A stretch of DNA of 64,000 nt from NCBI RefSeq assembly GCF_003265305.2, contig NZ_CP033459.1:1922001-1986000 (forward strand). The letters run 5' to 3'. The DNA comes from Pseudoprevotella muciniphila. Lineage in GTDB: Bacteria; Bacteroidota; Bacteroidia; Bacteroidales; Bacteroidaceae. Shown here piece by piece: positions 40,393 to 49,836 of the stretch (within the stretch, counting starts at the first letter, position 1; each line of letters starts with the position of its first letter). The notes under the pieces are model-generated. The model was not told the DNA's origin, ran no database searches, and saw only the letters and a program-made list of their open reading frames with translations. Both the position numbers and the translations under genes were made by a program.

Positions 40393-41097
40393 ATGTTTTC
40401 CCTTAATTATAAAGTAACGACGAGCAACTGCAACCGCGGTGGTAGCTTGAAGTTGTATAGTGCTTTGCAGATGATGCAGGACTGCAGCGAGATGTGGATT
40501 GATTCCGAGCCGGAAGTGAAGGCCTATTTCCGTGACCACCACATGGCGCAGCTCCTGGCGTCCCGCCAAGTGGAAATCCTGCGCGTGCCGCATTATAAGG
40601 AGGACCTTACGGTAAAAACAAGCGTCTTCGGCATGGAGTCGGTTTTTGGTTTCCGCAACACGGTCATTCTCGATGGTAAGGGCAAACCCTGTTATCTGAC
40701 ATGGAGTACGGGCGCGTTTGTGGACAAGGTTAGCGGTAAACTTGCGAAAGTGCCGGAAGAGATAATTGCAGCCATGCGTTTGGAGGACAAAGTGCGCATG
40801 GAGTACAAAAACCGTAGGATAATCCTACCGAAAATCGTACCGGAAATCCATGCGGGCATAAAGGTGATGCGCAACGACATCGACTATAACCAGCACACCA
40901 ACAATGCCAACTATGTGCGTATGGCACTCGAACTGCTACCCGAAAATTTCGTAGTCCGCAGCATGAGGGTGGAGTATAAGATACCCGCCAAATTAGGCGA
41001 TGTACTCGTGCCGGAGGTAATAAACGCAGGCAACGTGATATACGTAGTCCTGAAACTCGACGAACGCGACAGCACAATTATGGAGTTCTGCAGGTAG
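40393..41097 (+). CDS. Acyl-ACP thioesterase (FatA/FatB-like)
   Basis: 234 residues of the hot-dog acyl-ACP thioesterase family: LKLYSALQMMQDCSEMW, LASRQVEILRVPHYKEDLTVKT, and the second hot-dog motif NDIDYNQHTNNANYVRMALE, in which Asn and His are the usual catalytic positions. It releases free fatty acid from acyl-carrier protein in the cytoplasm. It lies just 23 bp after tRNA-Arg with no promoter or terminator recognisable between, so mRNA is probably cut out of a tRNA-mRNA transcript by tRNA 3' processing. A bidirectional terminator follows. Confidence 0.87.
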   Translation: MFSLNYKVTTSNCNRGGSLKLYSALQMMQDCSEMWIDSEPEVKAYFRDHHMAQLLASRQVEILRVPHYKEDLTVKTSVFGMESVFGFRNTVILDGKGKPCYLTWSTGAFVDKVSGKLAKVPEEIIAAMRLEDKVRMEYKNRRIILPKIVPEIHAGIKVMRNDIDYNQHTNNANYVRMALELLPENFVVRSMRVEYKIPAKLGDVLVPEVINAGNVIYVVLKLDERDSTIMEFCR

Positions 41098-41201
41098 CGC
41101 TTCACAAAATATGATTTTTGACCTTGATACAGTTGTTTCTATGAACTTGTAAAGAATCATTGTAACCTATACCCGGGTGTTCCATTGACGAAAACAGGAC
41201 C

Positions 41202-41238
41202 ATAAGGCGCAACCTCATTCGGAGAGGTTGCGCCTTAT
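41202..41238. terminator. Bidirectional terminator between thioesterase and PBP4 genes
   Basis: A perfect 15-bp stem ATAAGGCGCAACCTC / GAGGTTGCGCCTTAT with a seven-base loop between convergent genes. The flanking T runs are short, so efficiency is uncertain. Confidence 0.7.
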
Positions 41239-41266
41239 CGTATGTTGCAGTGTATTGTGGGGGGGC

Positions 41267-42556
41267 TTATCTCGTGAGCGCCACGCAGACTTTGTTCTGG
41301 AATTCTCTGCCGGTTTTTGATTCTCGCAGGCCGTTGTTGAGGATGGAGAAGACGAGGCGGTGGCCATTGGCTGCTGTGCAGTAGCCTGAGAGGGTGCTGA
41401 CACCCGTTACGGTGCCTGTCTTGGCGTAAACGTTGTTTTCGGCGGTGGTGTTCTTCATGCGCTTGCTCAGCGTGCCGTCCACTCCGGCTATCGGCAGCGA
41501 CGGGAGGAAATAGTCGTAGATGTTTTTGTCGTTGTAGGCATAGATGAGGATTTTCCCGATGAGTTCTGCGCTGACTATGTCGTAGATGGATAGTCCGCTG
41601 CCGTCGGAGAAGTTGTAGTCGTCTGGGTCGAGACCGATTTTTCTGACGAGGGCATTGATGCGTTCTTGTGTGTCAGTGAGGTCGGCAAATTTCCGCTTGC
41701 TCTGCATGGCTATCTGGAAGAACATGGATTCTGCGCAGGTGTTGTCGCTGCTTTTCATCATAGGGCGGAGCACCTCGTTGATGTTTCTTTCGTGTGTATA
41801 GATGAGTTGGGTGTGTTCGCCAACTTCGTCGTGGCGTACATACCCGGAGAACTCTATGCCTGCGGTATTGAGTTTCTCGGAGAATTTCCGGTCGAATTCG
41901 TCCTTTCCGTTGAGCAACATGGGTGTGCATACGCCTTCGTCATCGTCCCAGCACCATCCTTTTCCGAGGCGTGTCATGTCTTTCATCGTCTGGTCGATGA
42001 TGATGTCGCCATTAAAGCGCTTTACACCATGTTCTTTCAGACTGTTGACAAAATTGTCGAGGTCGGATGTGGAGAGCAGCGGGTCGAAACCAGCCCGTAC
42101 GTAGATGTTTCCGTCGAGCGTGCCTTCGTCGCTGATAAGACTGTTTTCGTTGCTTTCCGGGTCGTCGTATTGGCTGCGGTCGATGTAGAGTTTGGTTTGG
42201 TAGTTGTAGTTGCTACTGAGAATGTCGAGTGCTGTGACTGCAGTAACTATTTTCTCGTTGCTCGCCGGTCGCAGACGCTTGCTCTCGTTGTATTTGTATA
42301 TCTCTTTGCCGTCGGTGAGGTCATAGACGTAGATGCCCACGTGCGATGCATTGAACATCCTGCTTTTGAGCAACTCGTTAATCCTCTCGCCTATGACGTT
42401 CGACGAGCCCCTGTCGCCTTTCCTTTCGCCGTCGGCAGTGATGTAATAGCCGTCGTCGCTGAGATAGGTGGTTTCATATTCTTCTTGCGCCGACAGGCGG
42501 GTTGTGCCTAAAGTAAAGACGGCAAGAATAAAAAATATGTGGATAAGTTTCCTCAT
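41267..42556 (-). CDS. dacB: D-alanyl-D-alanine carboxypeptidase/endopeptidase, PBP4 (DacB) family
   Basis: 429 residues from ATG 42556, giving signal peptide MRKLIHIFFILAVFTLGTTRLSAQ; the longer open frame to 42631 would hide it. The penicillin-binding triad is complete: SxxK in RPASNEKIV, SxN in MKSSDNTCAES, and KTG in AKTGTVTG. Between them lies the large insert typical of PBP4. It trims peptidoglycan stem peptides or cuts crosslinks in the periplasm. Weakly separated from the ompH gene upstream by a hairpin. Confidence 0.9.
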   Translation of the reverse strand: MRKLIHIFFILAVFTLGTTRLSAQEEYETTYLSDDGYYITADGERKGDRGSSNVIGERINELLKSRMFNASHVGIYVYDLTDGKEIYKYNESKRLRPASNEKIVTAVTALDILSSNYNYQTKLYIDRSQYDDPESNENSLISDEGTLDGNIYVRAGFDPLLSTSDLDNFVNSLKEHGVKRFNGDIIIDQTMKDMTRLGKGWCWDDDEGVCTPMLLNGKDEFDRKFSEKLNTAGIEFSGYVRHDEVGEHTQLIYTHERNINEVLRPMMKSSDNTCAESMFFQIAMQSKRKFADLTDTQERINALVRKIGLDPDDYNFSDGSGLSIYDIVSAELIGKILIYAYNDKNIYDYFLPSLPIAGVDGTLSKRMKNTTAENNVYAKTGTVTGVSTLSGYCTAANGHRLVFSILNNGLRESKTGREFQNKVCVALTR

Positions 42557-42629
42557 AAAATGATTTTGGTGAGACATATCCGCACGTGTTTGCATTGGTG
42601 CGGAGTGGGGTGGTTTGGCACAAGCGTCC

Positions 42630-42667
42630 AAAATAACGCACCGGTTTTTTTGGACCGATGCGTCGTT
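42630..42667 (-). terminator. Probable terminator after the second ompH gene
   Basis: On the minus strand GACGCATCGGT pairs with ACCGGTGCGTT across an A-rich loop and is followed by ATTTT. One mismatch and a short T run, so moderate. Confidence 0.55.
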
Positions 42668-42688
42668 ATAGGGTCAGAAGATACGTCT

Positions 42689-43255
42689 TTATTGGTTGCC
42701 TTGTGCTGCTGCGGCTGCAGCCTTTCCTGCTGCGATGTCGGCTTCTGTGATGCCGAGTTTGTTCATGATTTTCTTCGTCACGTCTTCGCTGATGGATTCG
42801 TTGATGAAGACGCCGGCATTCTGGGATGATGCCACATCGAGGAGGTAAACGTATCCGCCTTCTTTAGCCACTTCTTTTACAGTGTTGATTATTCTCTGAA
42901 TGATGGGCTGCATTTTTTTCTGCTGTTCTTCCTGGAAGGCCTTGGTGTTGGCTTCATCGGCTTGCTGAAGACGCTGCTGGAGGTCGTTTATCTCCTGCTG
43001 CTTGCGCTCAACAACCTGTGGCGGTGTTGATTCGTTCACTTCCTTCTGATACTTCTCGTATTTTGTCTTCAGTTCGTTCTGCATGTCAGTAAGGTCTTTT
43101 TCATACTGCTTGTAGATGGTCTGAAGTTCTTCGTTTGCCTTGCGGTAGTCGGGGAGTGATTGCATAACATCTGCGTAGGAGAAGTGTGCAAACTTTTGAG
43201 CGAAGAGGCTCATGGGTGCAAGAAGGAGCACCAGCATCAAAATTTTCTTGGTCAT
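42689..43255 (-). CDS. OmpH/Skp-family periplasmic chaperone (second copy)
   Basis: 188 residues. Signal peptide MTKKILMLVLLLAPMSLFA, then the short beta part KFAHFSYADVMQSLPDYRKANEEL and a long coiled-coil tentacle rich in Glu, Gln and Lys (residues 45-135), closing with VYLLDVASSQNAGVFINESIS. Skp trimers hold unfolded outer-membrane proteins for BamA. The C-terminus ends with an Ala/Gln-rich tail AAAAAAQGNQ. It has its own promoter box at 43299-43306 and lies after the first ompH. Confidence 0.88.
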   Translation of the reverse strand: MTKKILMLVLLLAPMSLFAQKFAHFSYADVMQSLPDYRKANEELQTIYKQYEKDLTDMQNELKTKYEKYQKEVNESTPPQVVERKQQEINDLQQRLQQADEANTKAFQEEQQKKMQPIIQRIINTVKEVAKEGGYVYLLDVASSQNAGVFINESISEDVTKKIMNKLGITEADIAAGKAAAAAAQGNQ

Positions 43256-43298
43256 TTTATGTGTTGTTTTTATGTTTGTCTTTTCGGATTTCGGGGTG

Positions 43299-43306
43299 CA
43301 AAGATA
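43299..43306 (-). promoter_or_regulatory. -7 box of the second ompH gene
   Basis: On the minus strand TATCTTTG, 43 bp before the ATG at 43255. Confidence 0.6.
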
Positions 43307-43371
43307 CGGCTTTCTGTGCGAAAAAATCCTTAAAAAGTGTCAATTGTTAAAAAATCGGCTACTTTAGGCGC

Positions 43372-43890
43372 TTATCTTACGTTATATCCGAGTTTTTGCA
43401 GCACTTCGCGGCTGATGTCGATGCTCGGCGAGGCAAAGATAATGCCGTTGTCGCTCGAACGATCGAGAATGAGTTGGAAGTTCTTGGCAGTGGCGATGGA
43501 CTTCACTGCATTGTATATTTCAGTTTGTATCGGCTCGATGAGTGCAACACGTTTTTTGTAGAGTTCGCCTTCAGGACCAAAATACTTCTTCTTCAGGTCG
43601 CTGGCTTCTTTCTCTTTGCTTACGATGGCTTGTTCACGAGCCTTCTTTTGTTCGGCAGACAGGAAGGTCGCTTCGTCCTGATAATTCTTGTAAAGTGTCT
43701 TTGCCTCGTTTTCGAGGGCCTCAACTTCTGCCTGCCATTTCTTCGAGGTCTGGTTGAGTTGTTCGTTGGCTTGTTCGTATGCGGGAATATTGCCCATGAT
43801 GTATTCCATATCGACAAGTGCGAATTTCTGAGCCTGTGCGCCCACTACCATTGTCATGGCAAGGCAAGCGATGATGAATAACTTTTTCAT
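43372..43890 (-). CDS. OmpH/Skp-family periplasmic chaperone (first copy)
   Basis: 172 residues. Signal peptide MKKLFIIACLAMTMVVGAQA; KFALVDMEYIMGNIPAYEQANEQL; coiled coil 40-120; end NFQLILDRSSDNGIIFASPSID. Same layout as the 42689-43255 product, with about a quarter of positions alike. It starts 47 bp after bamA on the same strand, and the bamA-ompH-ompH order is standard in Bacteroidales. Confidence 0.9.
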   Translation of the reverse strand: MKKLFIIACLAMTMVVGAQAQKFALVDMEYIMGNIPAYEQANEQLNQTSKKWQAEVEALENEAKTLYKNYQDEATFLSAEQKKAREQAIVSKEKEASDLKKKYFGPEGELYKKRVALIEPIQTEIYNAVKSIATAKNFQLILDRSSDNGIIFASPSIDISREVLQKLGYNVR

Positions 43891-43937
43891 TTTTATGGTT
43901 TTTATGCGTTGTTTGTTTATGATTTTGTGCTGTTTGT

Positions 43938-46571
43938 TTAGAACTCACGTCCGAGGATGAAGTGGAACTGACTGCCACCGGCCTTCGAGCCGTTGATGTA
44001 CTTTTGGAAACCGTATGCCCAGTCGATACCCATCAGACCCACCATGGGGAGGAGGATGCGCACACCGACACCTGCCGAGCGTTTCATGTTGAAGGGGTTG
44101 AACTTCTTGACGTCCGTCCAGGCATTACCGCCTTCGATGAATCCAAGTGCATAAATACTTGTACTACTTTCAAGCATGAGCGGATAGCGCAGTTCGAGGG
44201 TCATGCGGCTGTACGCGTAGGCATTATTGGTGGTGTTTCCTGCCAGCGAACCGTTGTCGTAACCGCGAAGACCGATGGTTTCCGTGGCATAACCGCTGCT
44301 ATAGCCCGACATGCCGTCACCACCAACGTAGTAGGTCTCAAACGGCGACTTGTTATACTTGTTGTACGAGCCGAGCAAACCAAATTCCGTGCGCATCATC
44401 AGTACAGGACATTTCACCTTATTGGTCAGCGAGAGATAACCCTTGAACGACATCTTCCACTTGTGATACTCAATCCATCTGTACTTTTCCTGTGCCTCCG
44501 CCTGATATGTTGCACTTTGGTAGTTCGTGGCAAGGTTTTTATAATCTTTGCCGCTCCAAAGCGAGTAGGGTGGGGTGAGCGACACACTGAGTCCGAACTC
44601 TGAACCCTTTCTGGGGAAGAAGGAGTTGTCTATGTTTGTGCGTGAGAGCGAGAGTGTGAGGTTGATGTTGTTACAGTTACCATCAGTAATGAGGAAGTAC
44701 TGCCACGACTTGAGCATATATCGGGTATATGCAAGTTCTGCCATGAATGAGAAGTTGTCGTCGGGCCAACGAAGGCGTTTTCCGAAACCGATACTCACAC
44801 CAAGCATCTGAACGTACTTATCGGGGTCGTAGTAGTTGGTGTAGTTATAGCCGCTCGAACCATAACCATAGAGATAGTTGTAGTAGTTGTTGTAGTAGTT
44901 AGAGTTGTAGTAACTCGATGCCACGTCGGTCTGCTTGGAATAGTAGATGGACACACTGAACTGGTTGGGGCGCTTTCCGCCGAACCATGGGTCCATGAAC
45001 TGCAGGGAGTAACTCTGATAGTACGTACCATTGGTCTGTCCGCTGAGCGAGAGTGTCTGTCCGTCGCCCTGCGGCATGAAGCCTGCGCGCTTGTTCCCTT
45101 TGCCGAAGAGGTTCTGCATGGAGAAGTTGGTAAATTTAAGTCCCACTTTTCCAATGATACCTGTCTGTCCCCATCCGGCAGAGAGTTCCACCTGGTCACC
45201 GCCCTTTGTCACAAGAGGATATGTAATGTCAACAGTACCGCTTTCCTGGTCGGGTTTTATTTCCTTGAAGAGGTCGCGCTGGAGGGCTTCGGGGTCGAAC
45301 TGGTTCATGTTGGCGAGAGTGCGCAGACTTCGCTTGATGGCTTCCATGCTGAACAGGTCGCCGGGCTTCGTCATCAGTTCGCGGCGGATAACGTTTTCAT
45401 AAACGCGCTCGTTGCCCGAGATGCGTACATGGTTGAAGGTGGCTTGCTGACCTTCGGTGATGCGCATCTCGAGGTCCACACTGTCGCCGTCAACATTGAT
45501 TTCTACTGGGTCGAGGCGGTAGAACACGTAGCCGTTGTCGTAGTACATGTTTCCAATGGCGTCTTCATCCACCTGGAGTCGGTTGTTGAGCAATGTCTGG
45601 TTGTACAGGTCGCCTTTCTCCATCTTCAGGATGCGTTGAAGTAGGGAAGAGGGATATACGGTGTTACCCACCCAGGTGATGTTCCTGATGTAGTAGGGCT
45701 GACCCTCGTAGAGGTCGAGATAGACGTCCACCTTGTTGTCGGGCAGGTTGACCACACTGTCGCGTACTATCAGCGCATCGCGGTAGCCCCAGGCGTTCAT
45801 CTTTTCAATGAGGAGGCCCTTGTCTTCTTCGTACTTTTCTGGTATGAATTTCTTGGAGCGCAGCAAGTTGACAAGTGAGCGTTCATGTGTCTTTTTCATC
45901 GCCCGCTTGAGTTTTCCTATCTGCTTTTTTGGCACACCTGTGATGTAAATGCGGTTAACCTTGACTTTTGCCTGTTTGTCGATGTTGATATCTACTATTA
46001 TCTTGTCCTTGCTCGTTACGTCGTCGCGCTGCACAATGTCAACTTGCGCATTCTTGTAACCCTTCTCGTCGAAATAGCGCTTGATGAGGGTCTTTACCAC
46101 GTTCGTGGTGTTAGGCGACAGTTGGCTGCCCTCCTTGAGGCCTATCCTGCCCTCCAGGTCTTCTCGCTCAGTCTTCTTGATGCCGTTATAGCGTATGCTC
46201 GAGATGCGCGGCTGGGGTCTGAGTGCCACGTGGAGGTAGGCTTTGTTTTCCTTGATGCTGTCGATGTCGATGCTGACGTAGGAGAAAAGTCCCTGTTTCC
46301 AATAGCGGCGCACTGCCTCACTGATTTCGTTGCCCGGAATTTCGTAAAGGTTGCCTTCAACGAGCCCTGAAAGGCCTTTAAGCCATTCTTCATCGTAATT
46401 TCCTATAGGGTCAACAGTCAGTCCGCCCAGAACGTAGGTAGGATGATTGTCGGTGTATTCCACTGTGGGCTTGACTTTGCCTGTACTGTCGGTTTGAGCA
46501 ACGGCGTGATGGGTGCAGAGGGTGATGAACACCAGCGCAGCAATCAGGCGTATGGACATTTTATATTTCAT
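43938..46571 (-). CDS. bamA: Outer-membrane protein assembly factor BamA
   Basis: 877 residues from ATG 46571 (signal peptide MKYKMSIRLIAALVFITLCTHHAVAQ); an ATG 14 codons earlier is in frame but spoils the signal. Five POTRA-like units span about residues 40-430 (for example VYPSSLLQRILKMEKGDLYNQ), and the 16-strand barrel follows, with LRGY at the (V/L)RG(F/Y) loop-6 motif and a C-terminal strand GSQFHFILGREF. It inserts barrel proteins in the outer membrane. A Tyr/Asn-rich extracellular stretch (SSYYNSNYYNNYYNYLYG) is conspicuous. Downstream of uppS, upstream of ompH genes. Confidence 0.95.
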   Translation of the reverse strand: MKYKMSIRLIAALVFITLCTHHAVAQTDSTGKVKPTVEYTDNHPTYVLGGLTVDPIGNYDEEWLKGLSGLVEGNLYEIPGNEISEAVRRYWKQGLFSYVSIDIDSIKENKAYLHVALRPQPRISSIRYNGIKKTEREDLEGRIGLKEGSQLSPNTTNVVKTLIKRYFDEKGYKNAQVDIVQRDDVTSKDKIIVDINIDKQAKVKVNRIYITGVPKKQIGKLKRAMKKTHERSLVNLLRSKKFIPEKYEEDKGLLIEKMNAWGYRDALIVRDSVVNLPDNKVDVYLDLYEGQPYYIRNITWVGNTVYPSSLLQRILKMEKGDLYNQTLLNNRLQVDEDAIGNMYYDNGYVFYRLDPVEINVDGDSVDLEMRITEGQQATFNHVRISGNERVYENVIRRELMTKPGDLFSMEAIKRSLRTLANMNQFDPEALQRDLFKEIKPDQESGTVDITYPLVTKGGDQVELSAGWGQTGIIGKVGLKFTNFSMQNLFGKGNKRAGFMPQGDGQTLSLSGQTNGTYYQSYSLQFMDPWFGGKRPNQFSVSIYYSKQTDVASSYYNSNYYNNYYNYLYGYGSSGYNYTNYYDPDKYVQMLGVSIGFGKRLRWPDDNFSFMAELAYTRYMLKSWQYFLITDGNCNNINLTLSLSRTNIDNSFFPRKGSEFGLSVSLTPPYSLWSGKDYKNLATNYQSATYQAEAQEKYRWIEYHKWKMSFKGYLSLTNKVKCPVLMMRTEFGLLGSYNKYNKSPFETYYVGGDGMSGYSSGYATETIGLRGYDNGSLAGNTTNNAYAYSRMTLELRYPLMLESSTSIYALGFIEGGNAWTDVKKFNPFNMKRSAGVGVRILLPMVGLMGIDWAYGFQKYINGSKAGGSQFHFILGREF

Positions 46572-46654
46572 AAAACGGAGTTGTTCTTCTTTTTTATTTC
46601 TTTTTTGCAGCAACCATTCTCGGACAGCCGCTATATAGTTGTTTTTTTGAATTG

Positions 46655-47395
46655 TCAGATGGTTGTAACCTGTTCGCTCGTCTTTCCGAAGCGGCGCTCG
46701 CGATTCTGGTATTCCACTATGGCTTTGTAGAACTCTTCCTTGCCGAAGTCAGGCCAGTAAGTATCGCAGAAATAAAATTCTGAATATGCACACTGCCAGA
46801 GGAGGTAATTGCTGATGCGCTGTTCGCCACCGGTGCGGATGAGCAGGTCGGGGTCGGGCATAAAACTCGCCATGAGTTCTTCGGAAATAGTGTCTTCGCC
46901 GATGTCTTCCGGATTGAGCGTCCCTTCCTTCACCCTGTTGGCAATGCCGCGCACGGCATGTGCTATTTCCCAGCGCGAAGAATAACTTATGGCAAGCACT
47001 TGGGTCAGACCCGTGTTGTTCTTGGTGTGGTCCATACACTCGATGATGACGTTCTTCAGTTTGTCGGGCAGAGAGTCCAAATCGCCGATGAAGCGCATGC
47101 GGGCATTGTTCTTCATATAGACATTCTCTTTCATCTCCTGGATGATAAGTGCCATCAGTGCCGTAACTTCATCATTGGGGCGCTTCCAGTTCTCTTTGGA
47201 GAAAACGTATAGCGTAATGTATTTCACACCAAGTTCCGCCGCCGCTTCCGTGATGTCGAAAACCGACTTCACTCCTGCCTGATGACCCATGCTTCGGCTT
47301 TGTCCGCGCTGTTTTGCCCAACGTCCGTTCCCGTCCATGATGACGGCAATGTGGTTGGGTATCCTTTTCATGTCTATGCGTTCCAAGTTGCTCAT
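46655..47395 (-). CDS. uppS: Isoprenyl transferase (undecaprenyl diphosphate synthase)
   Basis: 246 residues: [18 protein letters not shown] (catalytic Asp and diphosphate site), SKENWKRP, and the C-terminal [24 protein letters not shown] are family signatures. It condenses eight isopentenyl units onto farnesyl diphosphate to give the C55 lipid carrier used by peptidoglycan and by glycan loci such as the one at 6.4-18.2 kb. It starts 33 bp after the DUF6089 gene. Confidence 0.95.
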   Translation of the reverse strand: MSNLERIDMKRIPNHIAVIMDGNGRWAKQRGQSRSMGHQAGVKSVFDITEAAAELGVKYITLYVFSKENWKRPNDEVTALMALIIQEMKENVYMKNNARMRFIGDLDSLPDKLKNVIIECMDHTKNNTGLTQVLAISYSSRWEIAHAVRGIANRVKEGTLNPEDIGEDTISEELMASFMPDPDLLIRTGGEQRISNYLLWQCAYSEFYFCDTYWPDFGKEEFYKAIVEYQNRERRFGKTSEQVTTI

Positions 47396-47428
47396 AGTGT
47401 CGGGAATTGTCGCGTTGTTGTACTTTTT

Positions 47429-48136
47429 TCACCAGTCGTCCTTGTTACACGTTGCGCATTTCGGTGCGAAACTGTAGGTCAGGGTGATGAATGCCGTATG
47501 ATAGTGATCCTTGTTCTTAAATCCTGTCGATTTGATGCCCTGCGGGGCTTCCAGACCATCGAGTTTGTCGCTGATGGTGAAGTGCATCTGCCAGTCGAAA
47601 CCAAGGTTGATGCGTTCTGCCAACTTGTATTTCAGTCCGAAACCAATAGGTATGTTCGGCGTGAAGTCGTTATCCACCGTGCTGAAGGAGGCACCGATAC
47701 CAAATTGAACGTAGGGCACGAGGCGCTTGTGCTTGAGGTAGCCCTCCTTGTAGCCGTAAGGCAGGAAATGAAGTTCATAAAGCACATTCAGGTCGGCTAT
47801 TCCGCCTGAAAAATTGTACTTTAGTCGTTCTGCGCCTGCAGTTCCTATGACGGCTGGCTGGAAGTCCTTTAAGTTTTTTGTGTCGCCCTTCGTGAGGTTG
47901 TAGTTGAGGTTTACTTTCACTGCCGAGCGTGGATTCAGAATGAAGCGCAGTAGCGCACCGCCTGCCACGTTAGGTTGTCCGAAAAAGGAGGAATTGGCAT
48001 CGTTCAACCCGAAACTGCCGCCCGCAGCAGCACCCACTTCCATCCTGTATTCGGTTTCGTCCTGTGCTGCTGCGCCCATGAAGGTCATGGCGCAGAAAAG
48101 ACACAAAAGCAAACGCATGATTCTTACTTGCATCAT
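47429..48136 (-). CDS. DUF6089-family outer-membrane barrel protein
   Basis: 235 residues with signal peptide MRLLLCLFCAMTFMGAAAQ after a five-residue lead, then strands typical of an eight-strand barrel (YRMEVGAAAGGSFGL, AVKVNLNYNLTKG, LVPYVQFGIGASFS, PNIPIGFGLKYKLAERINLGFDW). It ends with CATCNKDDW, an unusual Cys-containing tail after the last strand. Its position directly before uppS-bamA is conserved in Bacteroidales, suggesting an envelope-assembly role. ATG overlaps the preceding gene (ATGA). Confidence 0.85.
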   Translation of the reverse strand: MMQVRIMRLLLCLFCAMTFMGAAAQDETEYRMEVGAAAGGSFGLNDANSSFFGQPNVAGGALLRFILNPRSAVKVNLNYNLTKGDTKNLKDFQPAVIGTAGAERLKYNFSGGIADLNVLYELHFLPYGYKEGYLKHKRLVPYVQFGIGASFSTVDNDFTPNIPIGFGLKYKLAERINLGFDWQMHFTISDKLDGLEAPQGIKSTGFKNKDHYHTAFITLTYSFAPKCATCNKDDW

Positions 48137-49527
48137 TGTAGTCCTTTGGTTCTGAAGACTTTAGACTCGCTGTCCCAGCCAAGTCGGTTCAGGCGACCCT
48201 TCCACACCTCTCCGCTGCCACCGCAGAGCAACCAGATGAAACTGTCGTTGTCGGCTGTAGCCACGAGCGATGTGGGAGTACCGACGTCAGGCTTGGCATA
48301 TCCCTCGTCCTTCCACGTCCTTCCCCTGTCTCGGCTAAGGTAGAAATTGGAGAGTGTCCCGTCAGTCTCAAGGCCTACGAGCATGGCTGCCTGATCGTAT
48401 TCCATCAGCGAAGCATGGCTCAAGGCGAGGTATGGGTATTTTATTTCTGCCGTGATGGGGAAATAGTTCCAAGGATAGGAGTAAGTTCCTGTGAGGTCAA
48501 CGGTTTTCCTCCATAATGAAGCATTGCCGTCAGCCATTCCGCCGACGAGGATGTCCTCCACACTGTCGTATGTCCTCGAAGTCAGCCGTAGTCCGCAGAT
48601 GTTGGTCTCGGGCAGCGGTTGCACTTCGTCCAGTCCTTCTGTGCTCCAGTTGATGCCGTCTGCAGAACTGAGCATGCTGCCGTTGTATATGCCGAAGAGC
48701 GATTGCGTGCCGTTGGCAACGAGTGCAGAGAGTGGCTGCGTGCTGCCGTTGGGTGTCCAGTTGATGCCGTCTTCGCTTGTAACCACCTGTGTGCCGGCTA
48801 TGCTGTAGAATTTACCATTGAAGAGTTGTACCGACTTCACGTTGAGACCCGCTGTCGGAATGTCCGATTTCGTCCAGTTCGCGCCGTCATTAGCACGGCT
48901 CGTCAGGAGCACGGCGTGAGAGCCGCTGGTGCCGAAGTCGTAGAGCACACCGTCCTTCAGGATGAGCCGCTGGTCTGTCAGCGAAGCAATGTCGGCATTC
49001 ACTGCTGTACGTTGCCATCTGAAACTGTCTGCGGCTTCTTTGTGCACATTTAACTTCACGGTGTATGTGCGTTTCATCGTGCCACTCTTGCTGTTAACCG
49101 TAACAAGCCTTGGAGAGGTGAAGTCTGTGCTGTCTGTCGTGCTGAAGGTGATGTCAACGTCTGTTTCTGCGTTGCGAATGACGATGGATTTACCCGAGTG
49201 GGCAAATGTGCTGAAGGTAACTTTCGACAGGTCCGTACCCACAGGAAGGGAGTCGGCATTGTAGATCTCCTGATTGATCTGGTCGATATACATCGGGAAA
49301 TTGGCACCTGTCACACCTACGGTGTAGGTGCTGTCCTCACCTGTGGAGGATGTGGTATGCCTGACGCATTTCAGCGAACCGAGTACCACGTTTGTTACTA
49401 TGCAGTCGCCGCTTTGTGCCGTTGTCGTTGCATCGTCGTCGTCATCGTTGCTGCCGCAGGAGAAACAGGCGAGCGAAAGGGCTAAGGAAAAGAATATATA
49501 TCTTCTTATTAGTCTGTTCATTTGCAA
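48133..49527 (-). CDS. DUF6242-family surface lipoprotein with beta-propeller
   Basis: 464 residues. Lipoprotein-type N-terminus ending ACFSCGSN followed by DDDDD: an acidic run right after the Cys is the Bacteroidetes surface-export signal. An Ig-like domain follows (residues 40-150), then a propeller-like domain with recurring units such as SEDGINWTPNG, SADGINWSTEG and SRDRGRTWKDEG (sialidase-type BNR-like blades). No catalytic residues recognised. First gene of the DUF6242-DUF6089-uppS-bamA-ompH run. Confidence 0.82.
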   Translation of the reverse strand: MQMNRLIRRYIFFSLALSLACFSCGSNDDDDDATTTAQSGDCIVTNVVLGSLKCVRHTTSSTGEDSTYTVGVTGANFPMYIDQINQEIYNADSLPVGTDLSKVTFSTFAHSGKSIVIRNAETDVDITFSTTDSTDFTSPRLVTVNSKSGTMKRTYTVKLNVHKEAADSFRWQRTAVNADIASLTDQRLILKDGVLYDFGTSGSHAVLLTSRANDGANWTKSDIPTAGLNVKSVQLFNGKFYSIAGTQVVTSEDGINWTPNGSTQPLSALVANGTQSLFGIYNGSMLSSADGINWSTEGLDEVQPLPETNICGLRLTSRTYDSVEDILVGGMADGNASLWRKTVDLTGTYSYPWNYFPITAEIKYPYLALSHASLMEYDQAAMLVGLETDGTLSNFYLSRDRGRTWKDEGYAKPDVGTPTSLVATADNDSFIWLLCGGSGEVWKGRLNRLGWDSESKVFRTKGLQ

Positions 49528-49627
49528 TAATTTCTAATTGTTACCGAGGTGCTGCGGGAAGTTGATGCAGCCGATTAAAACGTGCCTTGAAGGACGTCCT
49601 CTTTCTGCGAGCCCACTTTAGCGCAAG

Positions 49628-49635
49628 CAAAAGTA
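49628..49635 (-). promoter_or_regulatory. -7 box for the DUF6242-uppS-bamA operon
   Basis: On the minus strand TACTTTTG, about 100 bp before ATG 49527. The 309-bp divergent gap 49528-49836 holds only this box, the plus-strand box at 49806 and some T-rich sequence. Confidence 0.55.
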
Positions 49636-49805
49636 GTACAAAATATTGGAACCACGAGCAGCACAGGCTTACCTTTTTAGGTTTTTAGGTTTTTTTTAGA
49701 CTTGCTCTCCGTCAGGTTTCAGCGTAAAGACCAATTTAGAAGGCTATTTGCCCAAATATTAACAAAAAAAGCAGCGAATAACAGCCATATCTCCCATCAT
49801 TTTTA

Positions 49806-49813
49806 TAATTTTG
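49806..49813 (+). promoter_or_regulatory. -7 box of the lysine-rich membrane protein gene
   Basis: TAATTTTG, exact TAnnTTTG match, 24 bp before ATG 49837. Confidence 0.6.
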
Positions 49814-49836
49814 CCACGAAAACAGACAGACATATC

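Noticed and set aside
41258-41266. Poly-G run after the PBP4 stop codon as part of the leader system
   Set aside because: No hairpin or other landmark of the long leaders is near; it lies at a 3' end between the stop and a terminator.
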